From Bacteroidales bacterium (lineage in GTDB: Bacteria; Bacteroidota; Bacteroidia; Bacteroidales; WCHB1-69), in assembly GCA_017615795.1 (NCBI GenBank), contig JAFZZK010000051.1:1-39128 (forward strand): a stretch of DNA of 39,128 nucleotides, written 5' to 3'. Every line of letters starts with the position of its first letter. Position 1 is the first letter of the stretch. Below are positions 12,601 to 19,697 of the stretch, piece after piece. Both the position numbers and the translations under genes were made by a program. The notes beneath the pieces were generated by a model that saw only the letters and a program-made list of their open reading frames with translations, ran no database searches and was not told where the DNA came from.

Positions 12601-13179
12601 TATTCAGCAGATTATGCCAATGCTTGCCTGCAATTCGACAATGACTTCCCCTACACGATCAACAAATCTTTGCCTTGGACTCATTATTTCAATGCCTGGA
12701 ACAACCTGTACACGCTCGGCAATGATTTTGACCCCGATGCCGCCAATCCGGAGAATATGCACGTTAGCAGGGCCAACTATCAATTCTACTCCTGGTTGTG
12801 GTTCCATTATAAAAAAGCACCCAACACTTGGGAAGGCACAAAGGGCATGACCGTGAGTTTGAACGACAAGAACGACAGGACACTGCCCCATTGGTACAGC
12901 AACATGAACAATTTGGCCGACAATGAGAAGCTGTATGTGAAAATTGTGTACGCATCCTGTGGAGAAAACAGCACCACCATCGCCAAACAAATCAAGGAGA
13001 ATCTGTTTGGGTCAGGAGAAGAAATCAACGACAGTGCATACAAATTCAACAAAACAGTATCACGTTCATGGAAACTGAACAACTATAAAAAAGATGCAAC
13101 CTGGACGACCAAAGACAACAGCACTCAAAAGCTGGACTTCCCGGATTACAAAAATGTGGAAGCCTATATCGACGATTAA
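3622..13179 (+). CDS. Giant secreted protein (3185 aa), TANFOR-like N-terminus, function unknown
   Basis: A Sec signal peptide (MKPIVRFFVILACMLVATAQAQ) is followed by a beta-rich N-terminal region, about 25-185, ending near CCYFSICYSGSAPEF. This resembles the TANFOR domain of Bacteroidota secreted proteins as I remember it; the label is tentative. Residues about 190-900 read as Ig/FnIII-like beta sandwiches. Residues about 1000-2000 are long stretches of alternating Gly-rich beta strands (near 1414, 1513, 1810 and 1990), like a very large beta structure. Residues about 2388-2630 are a Ser/Thr/Asn-rich linker with three 9-residue repeats. Residues about 2630-3185 look globular and rich in Trp, Tyr and Asn. 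No T9SS tail, LPXTG motif or membrane segment is seen at the C-terminus, so the export and attachment route is unclear. It sits between a barrel gene and an FnIII gene (gaps of 21 and 54 bases), implying a joint surface assembly. Codon use is more AT-rich towards the 3' third. Confidence 0.75.
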   Translation: MKPIVRFFVILACMLVATAQAQITTTITPKVQLFPSSGLNYLDDPTQYFNVIMTNTGPEAKQIYVSFRVSCDFSATGESFFLQSPANMAPPQPLTLASNETRVITMQNFRMLMSHINGRDIQMSGITWQDALMLPEGNYQICIQPYYWDHAGTVPAPVEAGPAGCCYFSICYSGSAPEFTSPIIGQSGANINVINPMADQADNNNDNFDAASGSDSRSNSAYAVLTPSRQVVFNWTGVISNCITNSNVDYILKIVEVFPQQSVYDAIDNDRTIYTVNTGSRTTCIIDTMNDLNAKFQIGHTYAAMVQAVPKNQNVVLKLGNDGKSQIITFSWGKAAGGPVPRNIPPGGNSNSRTLDSTFTDNKADVLASLRNPYLIMPAVDDDAADVLVGKFPSENTNRPQNSRPLIDGLYYRLNDKEKFSVSWLPMRGDSLTKVEYVVNLYEYIGGDVSFSASRPPLKSFKMTKTNGFSPTSVEYLSLPEKWDTLLEHGNKYFLVLEAASHYKYRKTTNYTETIVENGSTTQNTYSKYTIMEGTEFFYSNEVFQWGYDSALLETVQVAQLIYPVDMRGRAADYGLGETEVEEVYNNSALNFKWSPADNVLDRDTVTYNLLIFKWKKGVLPSQMKDTLFCYKNLTTTEFMNDTIKDSLKVGSQFVAVVETRVKQAVATDDPYIIPNKGRSWAAPFKIVETVEETADNDPSSECFSETFSTISRKDTLRPKNINEIKGKELTMNGFKVVFQEIQEKTDSLKDRKTKKVTLRKSYYGKGYIVWNPFVLNTRIKVQLDSILFNSKYEIFTGCARSLAADSTALLPMDFSSKIGDWTESKVNALYSKVGSDQDVQKYINYFNKPSYTSIGGLFGAGDGSESPSFYLPLKVNSQDFYLPDDGCNVIMAINNMYLSPKTALMNLFTLFYSQEDNIYIPMIATNICMKPDNFFPGINEGIDVYLAKDIDMELSDGYNMTLKRASKLGKKDDGTVISFRTKTNDKSAGFEQLNLEFQFDLTSSSALASNKSGVLALNPKTGVPQKGTPVKAGALIIIQDWKDWLARVSFDPFALEDFPDMAFVPGRNIWYDHSSKSNPAKFPKDYQSSAGKGPAWQGFFMEDLGFVMSDKIGTVFGAGDTNVKPMYQYKYGPNGEIKDSSEVAFTKQCLGFRIANTIIDAEGVTTDIQAVNIVDASTKDAGSWAFSIDTIGVKVLKGKFNKGYIVGTAQVPLMTGRLNYNCAIATDSLTFGLSTKKKDTLGFDLWLAKLDIQQSYFKLVHKYEKTAADSARPQTAIDLKLNGKINIDFQKLKIPVNFAMVKFENFTLRNFKNAKDTNVKRIGDSDLWFYMGDWAKASPQHYLSSNASNKDVYTGSIGGFTFSVQTIKPVYGLEGTKVKLGFATAIKVGFKTGPKETNDKGESSDAFSIDAGCGFKVWGKIDYKSWDFNKDDIGGSVDSVTISTDCFSVFKLKGKLIWIGNENPDPTYGEGMFGSLDVTIMDKIEIAMAAAFGTVGQDSSSYKWWMFQGAATGFEIPVPPIVFTGFGGGFAYNMTVKPSATLANAKAHDLISGDDGASLAAKMVSGSLSQCEFIPQKNSWVAKAGLSLSLANEKLMNADGILTLRVSRGKFSGILIDVSTYILTDPSGAAATAAAEEKNKNTMIKARALMGYEQNDDYHYFKFALCVKGGIDLTNMLKNSGITQALDGVKDQLNCLGNNVIKDVTCAFDPLTNVVTIDSTAGKAKTDSAIAAGIGAGINFALPIEFEVTSYKSGNSLGKSGTDWYFCIGKPTPGERVEFNMWANLVVFETSTKFTFYFITGNSFDFELPPLDPEVEEFFFGGSSGKQVNTSATSTVDQQGQELKNMYKNTPKFKNAGGFAMGMTYRSEIKYEMFLYIQVMAAFGFDVALMDTKGQSCEGYDHIGKNDFYAMGQLYAMLKGSAGLSINLGFWKGKLELCSLGIGALLKGGGPRPSWAFGLLRLKASLLNGLVSINTSVDFHVGDVCVPGAGDPLANVNFFESITPGYKDAAAALKDGNAASPIGGGVIVSNMPWNQAVTLVTPTADGKSDDARKFIFVIEKNRCKHEFSKNRGTSWSTVNKNNYKIESYPNDVNTLLFEDNDGGFEEKSLQRWSFTARAYEYRLAFDTKNSRLKDTCYDENNNFAFKKIPTKFDNTTWGWYNPKYTNDKDSAIHIFRQDTTVYFNIDSLPSNLYNQVVYSWPYNGDPSVPKDELKSDFGGNYEIKIYLAKARPELFDPQFLAANGKEMHFWLFKGYGGFNTDPIRCTNYSYYSNAGLPFIRVFVDPSFIEKGKPYILRMLLVNKEDFQNAVDNLMAAQQVSTRTDYELTSQNWDKVYASHRASTSTGSSGSHLNVGNLNYFSNAKIEALNHRIEHEAGVANLEPILGGGSRPNLGDIFGTGTGNSTPGHGTLTGTTNPTITRPGTSTTVTRPTTSTTVTRPATSSRLTNTASNGVLLTNSANLNSGVLANNNLNAGLLQVNANLETSKNNMTTGNRGRLRSSAANANSNSNGNTATIGSTTMQTRGLLNSSVSSSSSSNDLVATNLNARNLVKRDNNTIQRKGQIVISDNTSNSATTINGNTMVVNSSLVRIPSTSNSNSTGASITGVHRPVINTSDNGNSNGIHGSMLPTLVATTTTDNLSVEDYQYEKLREDYTDQGSDTSMLYERKSLEEYTIAYQLGDTIYDLCFKTDPNYSTYEELFTNIMACYNSGISASGPSSSASSSVFPIVTSASTAQRFGWYSYLFVPQTPNDANRYNTNVKLPAIAAFKLSTAEEHRTAAMAKHLFLMTQFNLMKDYSNLYTNAPIKKIPHQNDYVGSSRDGFSINGSWDDIDCDYNKDFFNGSKGGIIRDYNKSWKNLDLRSYTISRRGSTIPEMFEPCGQAIGNGFPVANEYRSNYAQLYWAIPDMLEVSTTRPKIAIITIKSFGDKQSEWEDHNGSRNSIATVTITDKATPAMYDDIKMFFDFFKKCTEIAAYPLNRGYSHKKNILKKLYSADYANACLQFDNDFPYTINKSLPWTHYFNAWNNLYTLGNDFDPDAANPENMHVSRANYQFYSWLWFHYKKAPNTWEGTKGMTVSLNDKNDRTLPHWYSNMNNLADNEKLYVKIVYASCGENSTTIAKQIKENLFGSGEEINDSAYKFNKTVSRSWKLNNYKKDATWTTKDNSTQKLDFPDYKNVEAYIDD
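10882..10962 (+). repeat. Three tandem 27-base coding repeats (TRPxTSTTV-type)
   Basis: Within the giant gene the residues read TRPGTSTTV, TRPTTSTTV, TRPATSSRL, three in-frame units of nine residues. They open a Ser/Thr/Asn-rich, probably flexible and possibly O-glycosylated linker. The DNA units are diverged, so recent slippage is not needed to explain them. Confidence 0.8.
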
Positions 13180-13233
13180 AAAAGAATACGTAACAGCACA
13201 AATCAGAGTAGTCAACAATTAAACAGCGCTAAT

Positions 13234-15402
13234 ATGAAAAAAATAATATGGTCCGCGATATTGATGATGATATGTATGGGTGTCCCCCGTCTATATGCGC
13301 AAGACACCGTCAAGATCCGTCAGAACAACAAGGTGGTGTTGCTCTACCGCGCGTATGGCGACAGCGTGGTTTTCCGCTGGGCACCTGAGGACGCCGGTTT
13401 GTGGATGCTCGCCAACAAGCACGGGTGGTTGCTCGAACGCTCGCTGACGGATGAGGAGATCAAGAAGTCGGGCAACAGCTCCCGCACCGACACCCTCCTG
13501 AACAACGGCAAGCCCATTCGTCCTCTCACTTTGCAGCAGTTCCAGCAGCAATTCGACAGCACCGACATGCATGCCGGCGCCGCCGCCCAGGCCTTGTACG
13601 GGGAAGGCGCGTTTGTTACCGACCCTAACGACCAGAACGGGTTTATGAACTATGTGTTTCGCAAGGACCAGGAACAGCAACAGCGTCATTTCATGGCCCT
13701 GCTGGCTGCCGAAGGCCATCCCGAGATCATGAATGCCTTGGGCTTGCGCTATGTGGATCGCACCGTGAAGAAGGGTGAGTGGTATGACTACACCCTTCGC
13801 ACGCCCGTTCCCAAACACCTTTATGATGTGCCCCCGGTCTCCGTCATCTTCCAGAATGTCCCTTACGTGCGCACGGAAGAAGAGATGATGCCCACCGTGG
13901 AGATACAGCAAATAGACGCCTATCGAGCTATCGTCTATTGGAAAAAGAACAAGCTGTCGGGTTATTTCATTGAAAGAAAGACCAGCAAGGACCGCAATTG
14001 GGAACCTATGAACAACGTGCCCATCTATGGATACAACCCCGATGAGGAGACCTACAAGGTGCTGGGCGAGGATGTTGCCAGATTGATGGAAGACAACGTG
14101 GCATTCATTGACTCCCTGAATCTGAAAACCCAGTACCAGTACCGCGTGCGGGCATTTGACGCCTTCGGCGATTATGTGCCTTTCAAGGAGAGCGACAAAT
14201 TTGAGATGATGGACCTTGTCCCTCCCACCATCCCCATCATCACGGGTTGTGTCCCCAAAGACAACAAGACATGCACGGTTTATTGGGAAAAGAATGTGAT
14301 AGAGGATGATTTTGAAGGCTACATGCTCACCTTCTCCGATTCGCCCGACGGCCCGTGGTCAAATGTGTCGGATTTGCTGGGACCCAAGGCCAAGCAATAT
14401 GTGGACGAATATGCTGGAGCACGCGGCAGAGGATACTACAAGCTCATCGCATACGACAAGTACAAAAACGTCAGCTTCTCCAGCACTGCCCTCAACAATA
14501 TTGAGGATGTGGTGCCGCCCGTGAAGCCCACCGGGCTGAGAGCCTTGGTGGATACTGCAGGTCTGGCCCATTTCACTTGGAACAAGAATCCTGAAAAGGA
14601 CGTGATGGGCTATCGTGTTTTCTTCGCCAACCAGATGGACCACGAGTTCGTGGAGTGTTCCCATGGCCTGGCACACACCAATGCCTTCATCGACACTCTC
14701 GATTGGCACACCATCACCAAATATGCCTACTATTACATCATGGCCGAGGACTACAGCCACAACGTGTCGGAGCACTCCGACACCATCGCGGTGCCCGTTC
14801 CCGACAAGATTCCCCCCACCCCGTGCATCTTGGACGACATCACGGTGACCGACAATACTGTGGTGGTGCGCTGGACCAAGAGCGCCTCCGATGATGTGAT
14901 GTACTATTTTATCTACAGAAAGCTGAAAAAGCAGAAACAGTGGGAGTTGCAACAGGCTGTGCAGCCGTGGCAAATCATCGAGGCCGATTATATCGTCTTT
15001 ATTGACCATCCGACACCTTCGTCCGACATGTACCAATACTGCATTGAGGCGGTGGATGATTTCCACAACTCAGCCGGGCGGTCGGGTTATGCCAATGCGT
15101 TTGTGCGCGAAGCCCTGGTGGTGGACCTTCCCATCCAGTTAAAGGCTTCTGCCGACAAGAAGAACAACAGCGTCACATTGGATTGGGCGTACGACTATAT
15201 GGGGCGTCATCACCATTACGGATTGATATACCGCTCTGTCAACGGCTCTGAATATCAGGCATACCAGCGTTTTGAAAAAGGCACCAAGACCTTTGTTGAC
15301 CGGGATTTGAAGGCTGGCGACAAGGCCAGTTACTACATTGTCCTGTACTTTGGCAAGGGCCAGCGGTCGGTACCCTCCGAAGAGGCCAAGGCCGGATTGT
15401 AG
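13234..15402 (+). CDS. Secreted protein with about five fibronectin type III domains
   Basis: The 722-residue product starts with a signal peptide ending in RLYAQ (about residue 23). Residues 24-205 are a charged region I do not recognise. About five FnIII-like domains follow: about 210-318, 320-420, 421-525, 528-625 and 630-722. They are recognised by recurrent core strands such as YRAIVYWKKN, HFTWNKNPEKDVMGYRVFF and VVRWTKSASDDVMYYFIYRK, each later followed by a Y-x-Y/V-x-A-x-D strand and joined by Pro-rich VVPPVKPTGL-type linkers. No T9SS tail or membrane anchor is visible. It is the last gene of the operon with the giant protein, 54 bases after it, and ends just before a strong terminator. 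The likely role is as an extracytoplasmic adhesive or scaffolding partner of the giant protein (inference from context). Confidence 0.8.
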   Translation: MKKIIWSAILMMICMGVPRLYAQDTVKIRQNNKVVLLYRAYGDSVVFRWAPEDAGLWMLANKHGWLLERSLTDEEIKKSGNSSRTDTLLNNGKPIRPLTLQQFQQQFDSTDMHAGAAAQALYGEGAFVTDPNDQNGFMNYVFRKDQEQQQRHFMALLAAEGHPEIMNALGLRYVDRTVKKGEWYDYTLRTPVPKHLYDVPPVSVIFQNVPYVRTEEEMMPTVEIQQIDAYRAIVYWKKNKLSGYFIERKTSKDRNWEPMNNVPIYGYNPDEETYKVLGEDVARLMEDNVAFIDSLNLKTQYQYRVRAFDAFGDYVPFKESDKFEMMDLVPPTIPIITGCVPKDNKTCTVYWEKNVIEDDFEGYMLTFSDSPDGPWSNVSDLLGPKAKQYVDEYAGARGRGYYKLIAYDKYKNVSFSSTALNNIEDVVPPVKPTGLRALVDTAGLAHFTWNKNPEKDVMGYRVFFANQMDHEFVECSHGLAHTNAFIDTLDWHTITKYAYYYIMAEDYSHNVSEHSDTIAVPVPDKIPPTPCILDDITVTDNTVVVRWTKSASDDVMYYFIYRKLKKQKQWELQQAVQPWQIIEADYIVFIDHPTPSSDMYQYCIEAVDDFHNSAGRSGYANAFVREALVVDLPIQLKASADKKNNSVTLDWAYDYMGRHHHYGLIYRSVNGSEYQAYQRFEKGTKTFVDRDLKAGDKASYYIVLYFGKGQRSVPSEEAKAGL

Positions 15403-15412
15403 AAACCCTTAT

Positions 15413-15441
15413 AAAAGAGCCGCGAAAATCGCGGCTCTTTT
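15413..15441. terminator. Bidirectional intrinsic terminator between convergent operons
   Basis: A perfect 13-bp stem (AAAAGAGCCGCGA / TCGCGGCTCTTTT) closes a 3-base loop. It gives a T-run on the plus strand and, because of its A-rich start, also on the minus strand. It lies 10 bases after the FnIII gene stop and 10 bases beyond the SulP gene stop, so it can end both operons. Confidence 0.9.
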
Positions 15442-15451
15442 ATTTTATGTA

Positions 15452-17164
15452 CTATTTCAAAATTTCCGACCCTTCCAGAAACTCCGTACATTCCTCGAAG
15501 GTGGCGAAGGTGTGCTCCTTCGGGACCACGGCGGGGATGACATTCATCTTGGTGAGCATATACATCGGCTGCGGCTGGATGATGGTCATCAACACGGTCT
15601 TGCCAGTGGCCTGCAAATCCTTGATGGCCGTCTCCATCGCATAGAGCCCCGACTGGTCCATAAAGCTGACTAAGCGCATCCGGATGATGACAATCTTGAC
15701 ATCGTCGGGCACATCGTGCATCACCTCCTGGAAACGGGTGATGGAGCCGAAAAAGATGGGACCGTTGAGGCGCTGGATGTAGATCTGGTGCTTGGTCTCC
15801 TCCGAAAGCCCGTGCTCGTCCTTCCAGGGCAACTCCTTGTCGAACTGGTTGATTTCCCCAGACTGGTAACCGCTCTCCACCAGGTCGCTGGCGCGTTTCA
15901 TGAAGAGCACGCAGGCAATGATCATTCCGATACCCACGGCGATGAGCAAATCGACGAAAACTGTGAGCAGCAGCACGGTGATGAGCACCACGGCGTCGGC
16001 GCGCGGGATGTTGGGCAGGTCTTTCAGCCCCTTGAAGTCGATGATGCCGACCCCCACGGTGATGAGGATGCCCGACAACACGGACAGCGGCACATATTTC
16101 ACAAAGCGGCCAAGTCCGAGCAGTATGGCGAGCAGGAAGAGGGCGTGGACGATGCCCGACAGACGGGTGCGTCCGCCGCTCTTCACGTTGACAACCGTGC
16201 GCATGGTGGCGCCCGCACCACCGATGCCCGCGAACAAGCCTGCAAAGATATTGCCAATACCTTGTCCTATCAGCTCCTTGTTGCTGTTGTGCTTGGTCTT
16301 CGTGATGTTGTCGGCCACCACGGAGGTGAGCAGCGTGTCGATGGAGCCGAGACCCGCAAGGGTGAGCGCAGGGATGGCCGCACTTTTCAGCACCGCACCC
16401 CACTGGATGCCCGCCAGGGAAACCTTCGTGAACACGGGAAGCGGAAATCCCGACGGTATCTCGCCAATCGTCAAACTTTGGTTGAAATTCTTGACAAACA
16501 AGGAGGCGACCGTCACCACGATCAACGCCACCAACGTGGCAGGCACCTTCTTCGTAATCAACGGGAAAAGGTAGATAATGGCGATGGTGGCCAACCCGAA
16601 GATGAGCGCATAGAGGTCGAAGCCCCCGATTCGCGACGGGAACTGCGTGATCATATCCACTATGAGCACCGGCGACTTCATCCCGAACAGCGGATAGATC
16701 TGCTGCAGGATGATGATGATACCGATACCGCTCATAAAGCCCGACAACACCGGATACGGGATGTAGCGGATGTATTTGCCTATCTTCAGGATGCCGAAGA
16801 GAATCTGAAATAATCCACAAAGCATGCCCGCCACCGACATTGTGACAAGCACCGTCTCGATGGAGTGCGCGCCCCCCGCCGACCAGATGCCGGAGATGAG
16901 CGTGGCAGTGATGACCGTCATCGGCCCGGTGGGGCCGCTGATTTGCGAGGGCGTGCCCCCGAACAGGGAGGCGAAGAACCCGACCATGATGGCACCCACC
17001 AAGCCCGCCAGGGCCCCGATGGCGCCGATGTTGGGGATGTCTTGCACGTCAATCACGCCGAAAGCCTGGATACCGAAAGCCAAAGCCAAGGGAAGGGCCA
17101 CGATGCCGGCGGTGATGCCGCCGAAAATGTCCCCTTTCAAATTGCTAGTATTAAGTTTATTCAT
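15452..17164 (-). CDS. SulP/SLC26-family inorganic anion transporter with STAS domain
   Basis: The 570-residue inner membrane protein opens with LKGDIFGGITAGIVALPLALAFG, the typical first segment of SulP transporters. It continues with hydrophobic segments to about residue 420, including the SGPTGPMTVI and GSIDTLLTSVVADNIT motifs of the family's transport core. Residues about 450-560 form a STAS domain (RLNGPIFFGS, VVIIRM-like strand, FMDQSGLYAM). The family moves sulfate, bicarbonate or other anions; the substrate cannot be told from sequence. It is the last gene of the minus-strand run, 42 bases after the TonB-receptor-like barrel, and ends at the shared terminator. Length is normal for bacterial members. 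Confidence 0.93.
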   Translation of the reverse strand: MNKLNTSNLKGDIFGGITAGIVALPLALAFGIQAFGVIDVQDIPNIGAIGALAGLVGAIMVGFFASLFGGTPSQISGPTGPMTVITATLISGIWSAGGAHSIETVLVTMSVAGMLCGLFQILFGILKIGKYIRYIPYPVLSGFMSGIGIIIILQQIYPLFGMKSPVLIVDMITQFPSRIGGFDLYALIFGLATIAIIYLFPLITKKVPATLVALIVVTVASLFVKNFNQSLTIGEIPSGFPLPVFTKVSLAGIQWGAVLKSAAIPALTLAGLGSIDTLLTSVVADNITKTKHNSNKELIGQGIGNIFAGLFAGIGGAGATMRTVVNVKSGGRTRLSGIVHALFLLAILLGLGRFVKYVPLSVLSGILITVGVGIIDFKGLKDLPNIPRADAVVLITVLLLTVFVDLLIAVGIGMIIACVLFMKRASDLVESGYQSGEINQFDKELPWKDEHGLSEETKHQIYIQRLNGPIFFGSITRFQEVMHDVPDDVKIVIIRMRLVSFMDQSGLYAMETAIKDLQATGKTVLMTIIQPQPMYMLTKMNVIPAVVPKEHTFATFEECTEFLEGSEILK

Positions 17165-17206
17165 GTTTTTAGTTTTTGTTTTTCACTAATATAAGAATGT
17201 GCCGAA

Positions 17207-19645
17207 CTAATCCTCAGAACTTTCCACGTCGCTATTTTCCGTGGCTTTCTTTTCCAATTCCATCTTGCCGAATCGGAAAGTGACACCCGCGCTGATAAAG
17301 CGGCTGTTGTATTTGGTGGAGGAGACATAATGATAATAGGGGTTGTTCTCTGTGCTTCCTGTCTTGTTCCAGTTGAAGATGTCCGTCACATTCAAGTGTA
17401 CGGAGAGTTGCCGTTTGAACAAATCAGCCCGCAACCCGCAATCGATGGAGTAACGCGGACGGGAAGTGTTGAACAGCGTGACGCTCTTGGAACGGTAATT
17501 GGCGGAGGCAAACACCTCCAACACTTTCCATAACTTGGCCCAGTAGTTCAGCCTGAAACTGTAACCCACGTTGGAAAACTCGCGAGCCACCGCCTCGTTG
17601 CGGAACTGATAGACGGAATGGTCGTAATAGACGCTGGCATAAAACCGCAGGCTCATAAAGGATTTCAGCCGGTAATTGACATTCATGGACATTCCCGTGT
17701 TAAGGCTTCTTCCCGCATTGACCGGTGTGGTGAACGTCACGATGCGCCCAAAATGCTCATCATAGACCACATCTGTCAGGGTGCTGATTTTGTTGTCCGT
17801 GTGTTTGAAATAGGCTGTCAATCCCACGTTGCCGAACTTCTTGAAGAACTTGGTCCAGTTAAAATCCACATTGTGGGTGTGCGTGGGCTGCAGGTCGGGA
17901 TTGCCGGTCCAGAAGGAGTCGTCCGAATAGGAGGTGAAGGTGGTCATTCTGGAGGCCCCGGGGTTGTTGACACGGTAGGTGTAGCCGAGCCGAAGGTTGT
18001 GCATCGACTTGGTGCGATAGCTGAGGTGCAAGGAGGGGAGCAGGTTGACATAGTCCTGCACCACATTATCTTCCGGGGAGTTGAAGATACGGTAGTCTTC
18101 GTGATTGTAACGGAGGCGCAGGCCGCCCTTGAGGGTGAAATTCCCGAACTTGTGTTGGAGTGTGAGGTAGGCGCCGCAGCCGCTGTTCAGGGTGCGGGTG
18201 TCCCGCAAACGAAGGGAGTCGAGTTGGAACAGCCCGTCACTGCCGGCCACTAACGTGTCCACGGTGGTCAGACTGTTTTCGTCGCGGAAACTGCCGTCCA
18301 CACCCGCCGAGAGCTCACCGTTCTTGCTGTACGGGTAGTTGTAGTCCACGCTGCCACGCAAACTGTAACTGTTGCTATGACTGAGATTATTCTTAAAAAA
18401 GTCAAGATAATCCTGCAGCATGTAGTCGCGTATGTTGTCCGACAAGGAGTGCCCGTAGTTGTAGTTGCCGCTGAAGTTGACCCGTATGTCATGCTGGGGC
18501 TTGCGGAACGTGTGTTTGTAGAAGAGCCCGCCATACGCGCCGGCATTGACACTGCGCGAGCTGTACGTCGTATTGTAGGCATACACCCCCGGGTTGTCAA
18601 TGTACTCCCTGCGCAGCGTGTTGGAAGAGCTGAGTGATTTTCCCCACCCCGGATAAGTGCCGGCCCAGAAATTGATGGTATTGGCGGTGTCAAAGGTGTA
18701 GCTGCCGTTGAAGTTGAAACTGCCGGAGTAGTTATTCTGCCTTGACTGTGATATGCCATGTCCGTTGCTGGACGTGTCGCCGTCTGCATTGAAACGCACA
18801 GCCGCTGCCTCCGACATGCTGCGGGAAAAGGAATAACTCCCGTTCAGATAGAAGTTTAGCGACAATTTCTCATTGGCCCAAACGTAGGAAATCCATGGTT
18901 TCACTTCCGGTTTGGAAGAGCCTGTGATGCCGAAACTTATAAAACTGTTTTTTTTGATGTTCCCCAACAGAATGATGTTGATGATGGCATCCGCGTCGGT
19001 GTTGTATTTGGCGGAGGGATTGTTGATGACCTCAATGCGATCCAGGGAATTGGCGGGCAACTGCTGGATGAAGTTCTTGAGATTGTCCGCAGAAAGATTA
19101 GAGGGCTTGTCGTTCAGCCAAACGTCCACGGAAGAGGCTCCGTGCAGGGTGATGTTGCCCTCGATGTCCACCTCTACCCCCGGTGTGTTCTGCAACGCAT
19201 CTGAGGCAGTGCCATCCTGTATGGTAGGGTCCTCGGAGACATTGTACATGGTTTTCTCTCCCTCCACTAAGAAAAGGGGCTTTTCTCCCGTTATGCTGAC
19301 TTCCTGAAGGGTGTTTTTCTCCTTGCGGAGTGCAATGCGCCCCATCTCGACGACGGGGTTGTCGCCCTCGCAGCGCACGGCGCGCGTGACGGGCGCATAG
19401 CCCACTATGAAGGCCATGAGGTTGTATCGCCCGGCTGGCACGTCGTCAAGGGTGAAGTTTCCATCTGCGTCAGTGAAGGTCACCGCCACCGTCTTCATGG
19501 CCGAGTCGGGTGTGACAAGACCCACCCGCACATAAAACAAAGGCTCATGACGCGCACTGTCCACCACCGCGCCCCGCACGGTGTAGTTCTGGGCAATGGA
19601 AAGCATGGGGAGCGAAAGCAGCAAAAGGAGAATCAGGCGCTTCAT
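17207..19645 (-). CDS. TonB-receptor-like outer membrane beta-barrel family protein
   Basis: The 812-residue product has a signal peptide (MKRLILLLLLSLPMLSIAQ) and a carboxypeptidase-regulatory-like beta sandwich at 21-107 (GAVVDSARHEPLFYVRVGLV, DADGNFTLDDVPAG). A plug-like domain follows at about 112-228 (LQEVSITGEKPLF, DALQNTPGVEVD, LDRIEVINNPSAKY), then a barrel to the end. This order fits the outer-membrane-beta-barrel family related to TonB-dependent receptors (PF14905-like). No SusD partner is adjacent, so it is not a classical polysaccharide-uptake pair. It sits between the flippase (52-base gap with a small hairpin) and the SulP gene (42-base gap) and may be co-transcribed with them. 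Substrate is unknown. The acidic C-terminus (NSDVESSED) extends past the last barrel strand. Confidence 0.88.
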   Translation of the reverse strand: MKRLILLLLLSLPMLSIAQNYTVRGAVVDSARHEPLFYVRVGLVTPDSAMKTVAVTFTDADGNFTLDDVPAGRYNLMAFIVGYAPVTRAVRCEGDNPVVEMGRIALRKEKNTLQEVSITGEKPLFLVEGEKTMYNVSEDPTIQDGTASDALQNTPGVEVDIEGNITLHGASSVDVWLNDKPSNLSADNLKNFIQQLPANSLDRIEVINNPSAKYNTDADAIINIILLGNIKKNSFISFGITGSSKPEVKPWISYVWANEKLSLNFYLNGSYSFSRSMSEAAAVRFNADGDTSSNGHGISQSRQNNYSGSFNFNGSYTFDTANTINFWAGTYPGWGKSLSSSNTLRREYIDNPGVYAYNTTYSSRSVNAGAYGGLFYKHTFRKPQHDIRVNFSGNYNYGHSLSDNIRDYMLQDYLDFFKNNLSHSNSYSLRGSVDYNYPYSKNGELSAGVDGSFRDENSLTTVDTLVAGSDGLFQLDSLRLRDTRTLNSGCGAYLTLQHKFGNFTLKGGLRLRYNHEDYRIFNSPEDNVVQDYVNLLPSLHLSYRTKSMHNLRLGYTYRVNNPGASRMTTFTSYSDDSFWTGNPDLQPTHTHNVDFNWTKFFKKFGNVGLTAYFKHTDNKISTLTDVVYDEHFGRIVTFTTPVNAGRSLNTGMSMNVNYRLKSFMSLRFYASVYYDHSVYQFRNEAVAREFSNVGYSFRLNYWAKLWKVLEVFASANYRSKSVTLFNTSRPRYSIDCGLRADLFKRQLSVHLNVTDIFNWNKTGSTENNPYYHYVSSTKYNSRFISAGVTFRFGKMELEKKATENSDVESSED

Positions 19646-19697
19646 GTTTTTAGAAATATTAAGACGATGTTGTTGTGCTGGACTGAATCACAACAAA

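Noticed and set aside
3622-13179. The giant protein as the T9SS translocon SprA, or as an insecticidal/Rhs toxin
   Set aside because: It lacks SprA's barrel pattern and motifs, and no YD repeats, Rhs core or toxin domain are visible.
15333-16820. 495-codon second minus-strand frame over the SulP gene
   Set aside because: The other frame is a textbook SulP-STAS protein; this one crosses the terminator and has Pro/Arg/His-rich nonsense composition.
19670-19696. Hairpin TTGTTGTG/CACAACAA between the flippase and barrel genes as a terminator
   Set aside because: It has a weak 8-bp AT-rich stem and no T-run on the minus strand; it is noted only as a small structure.
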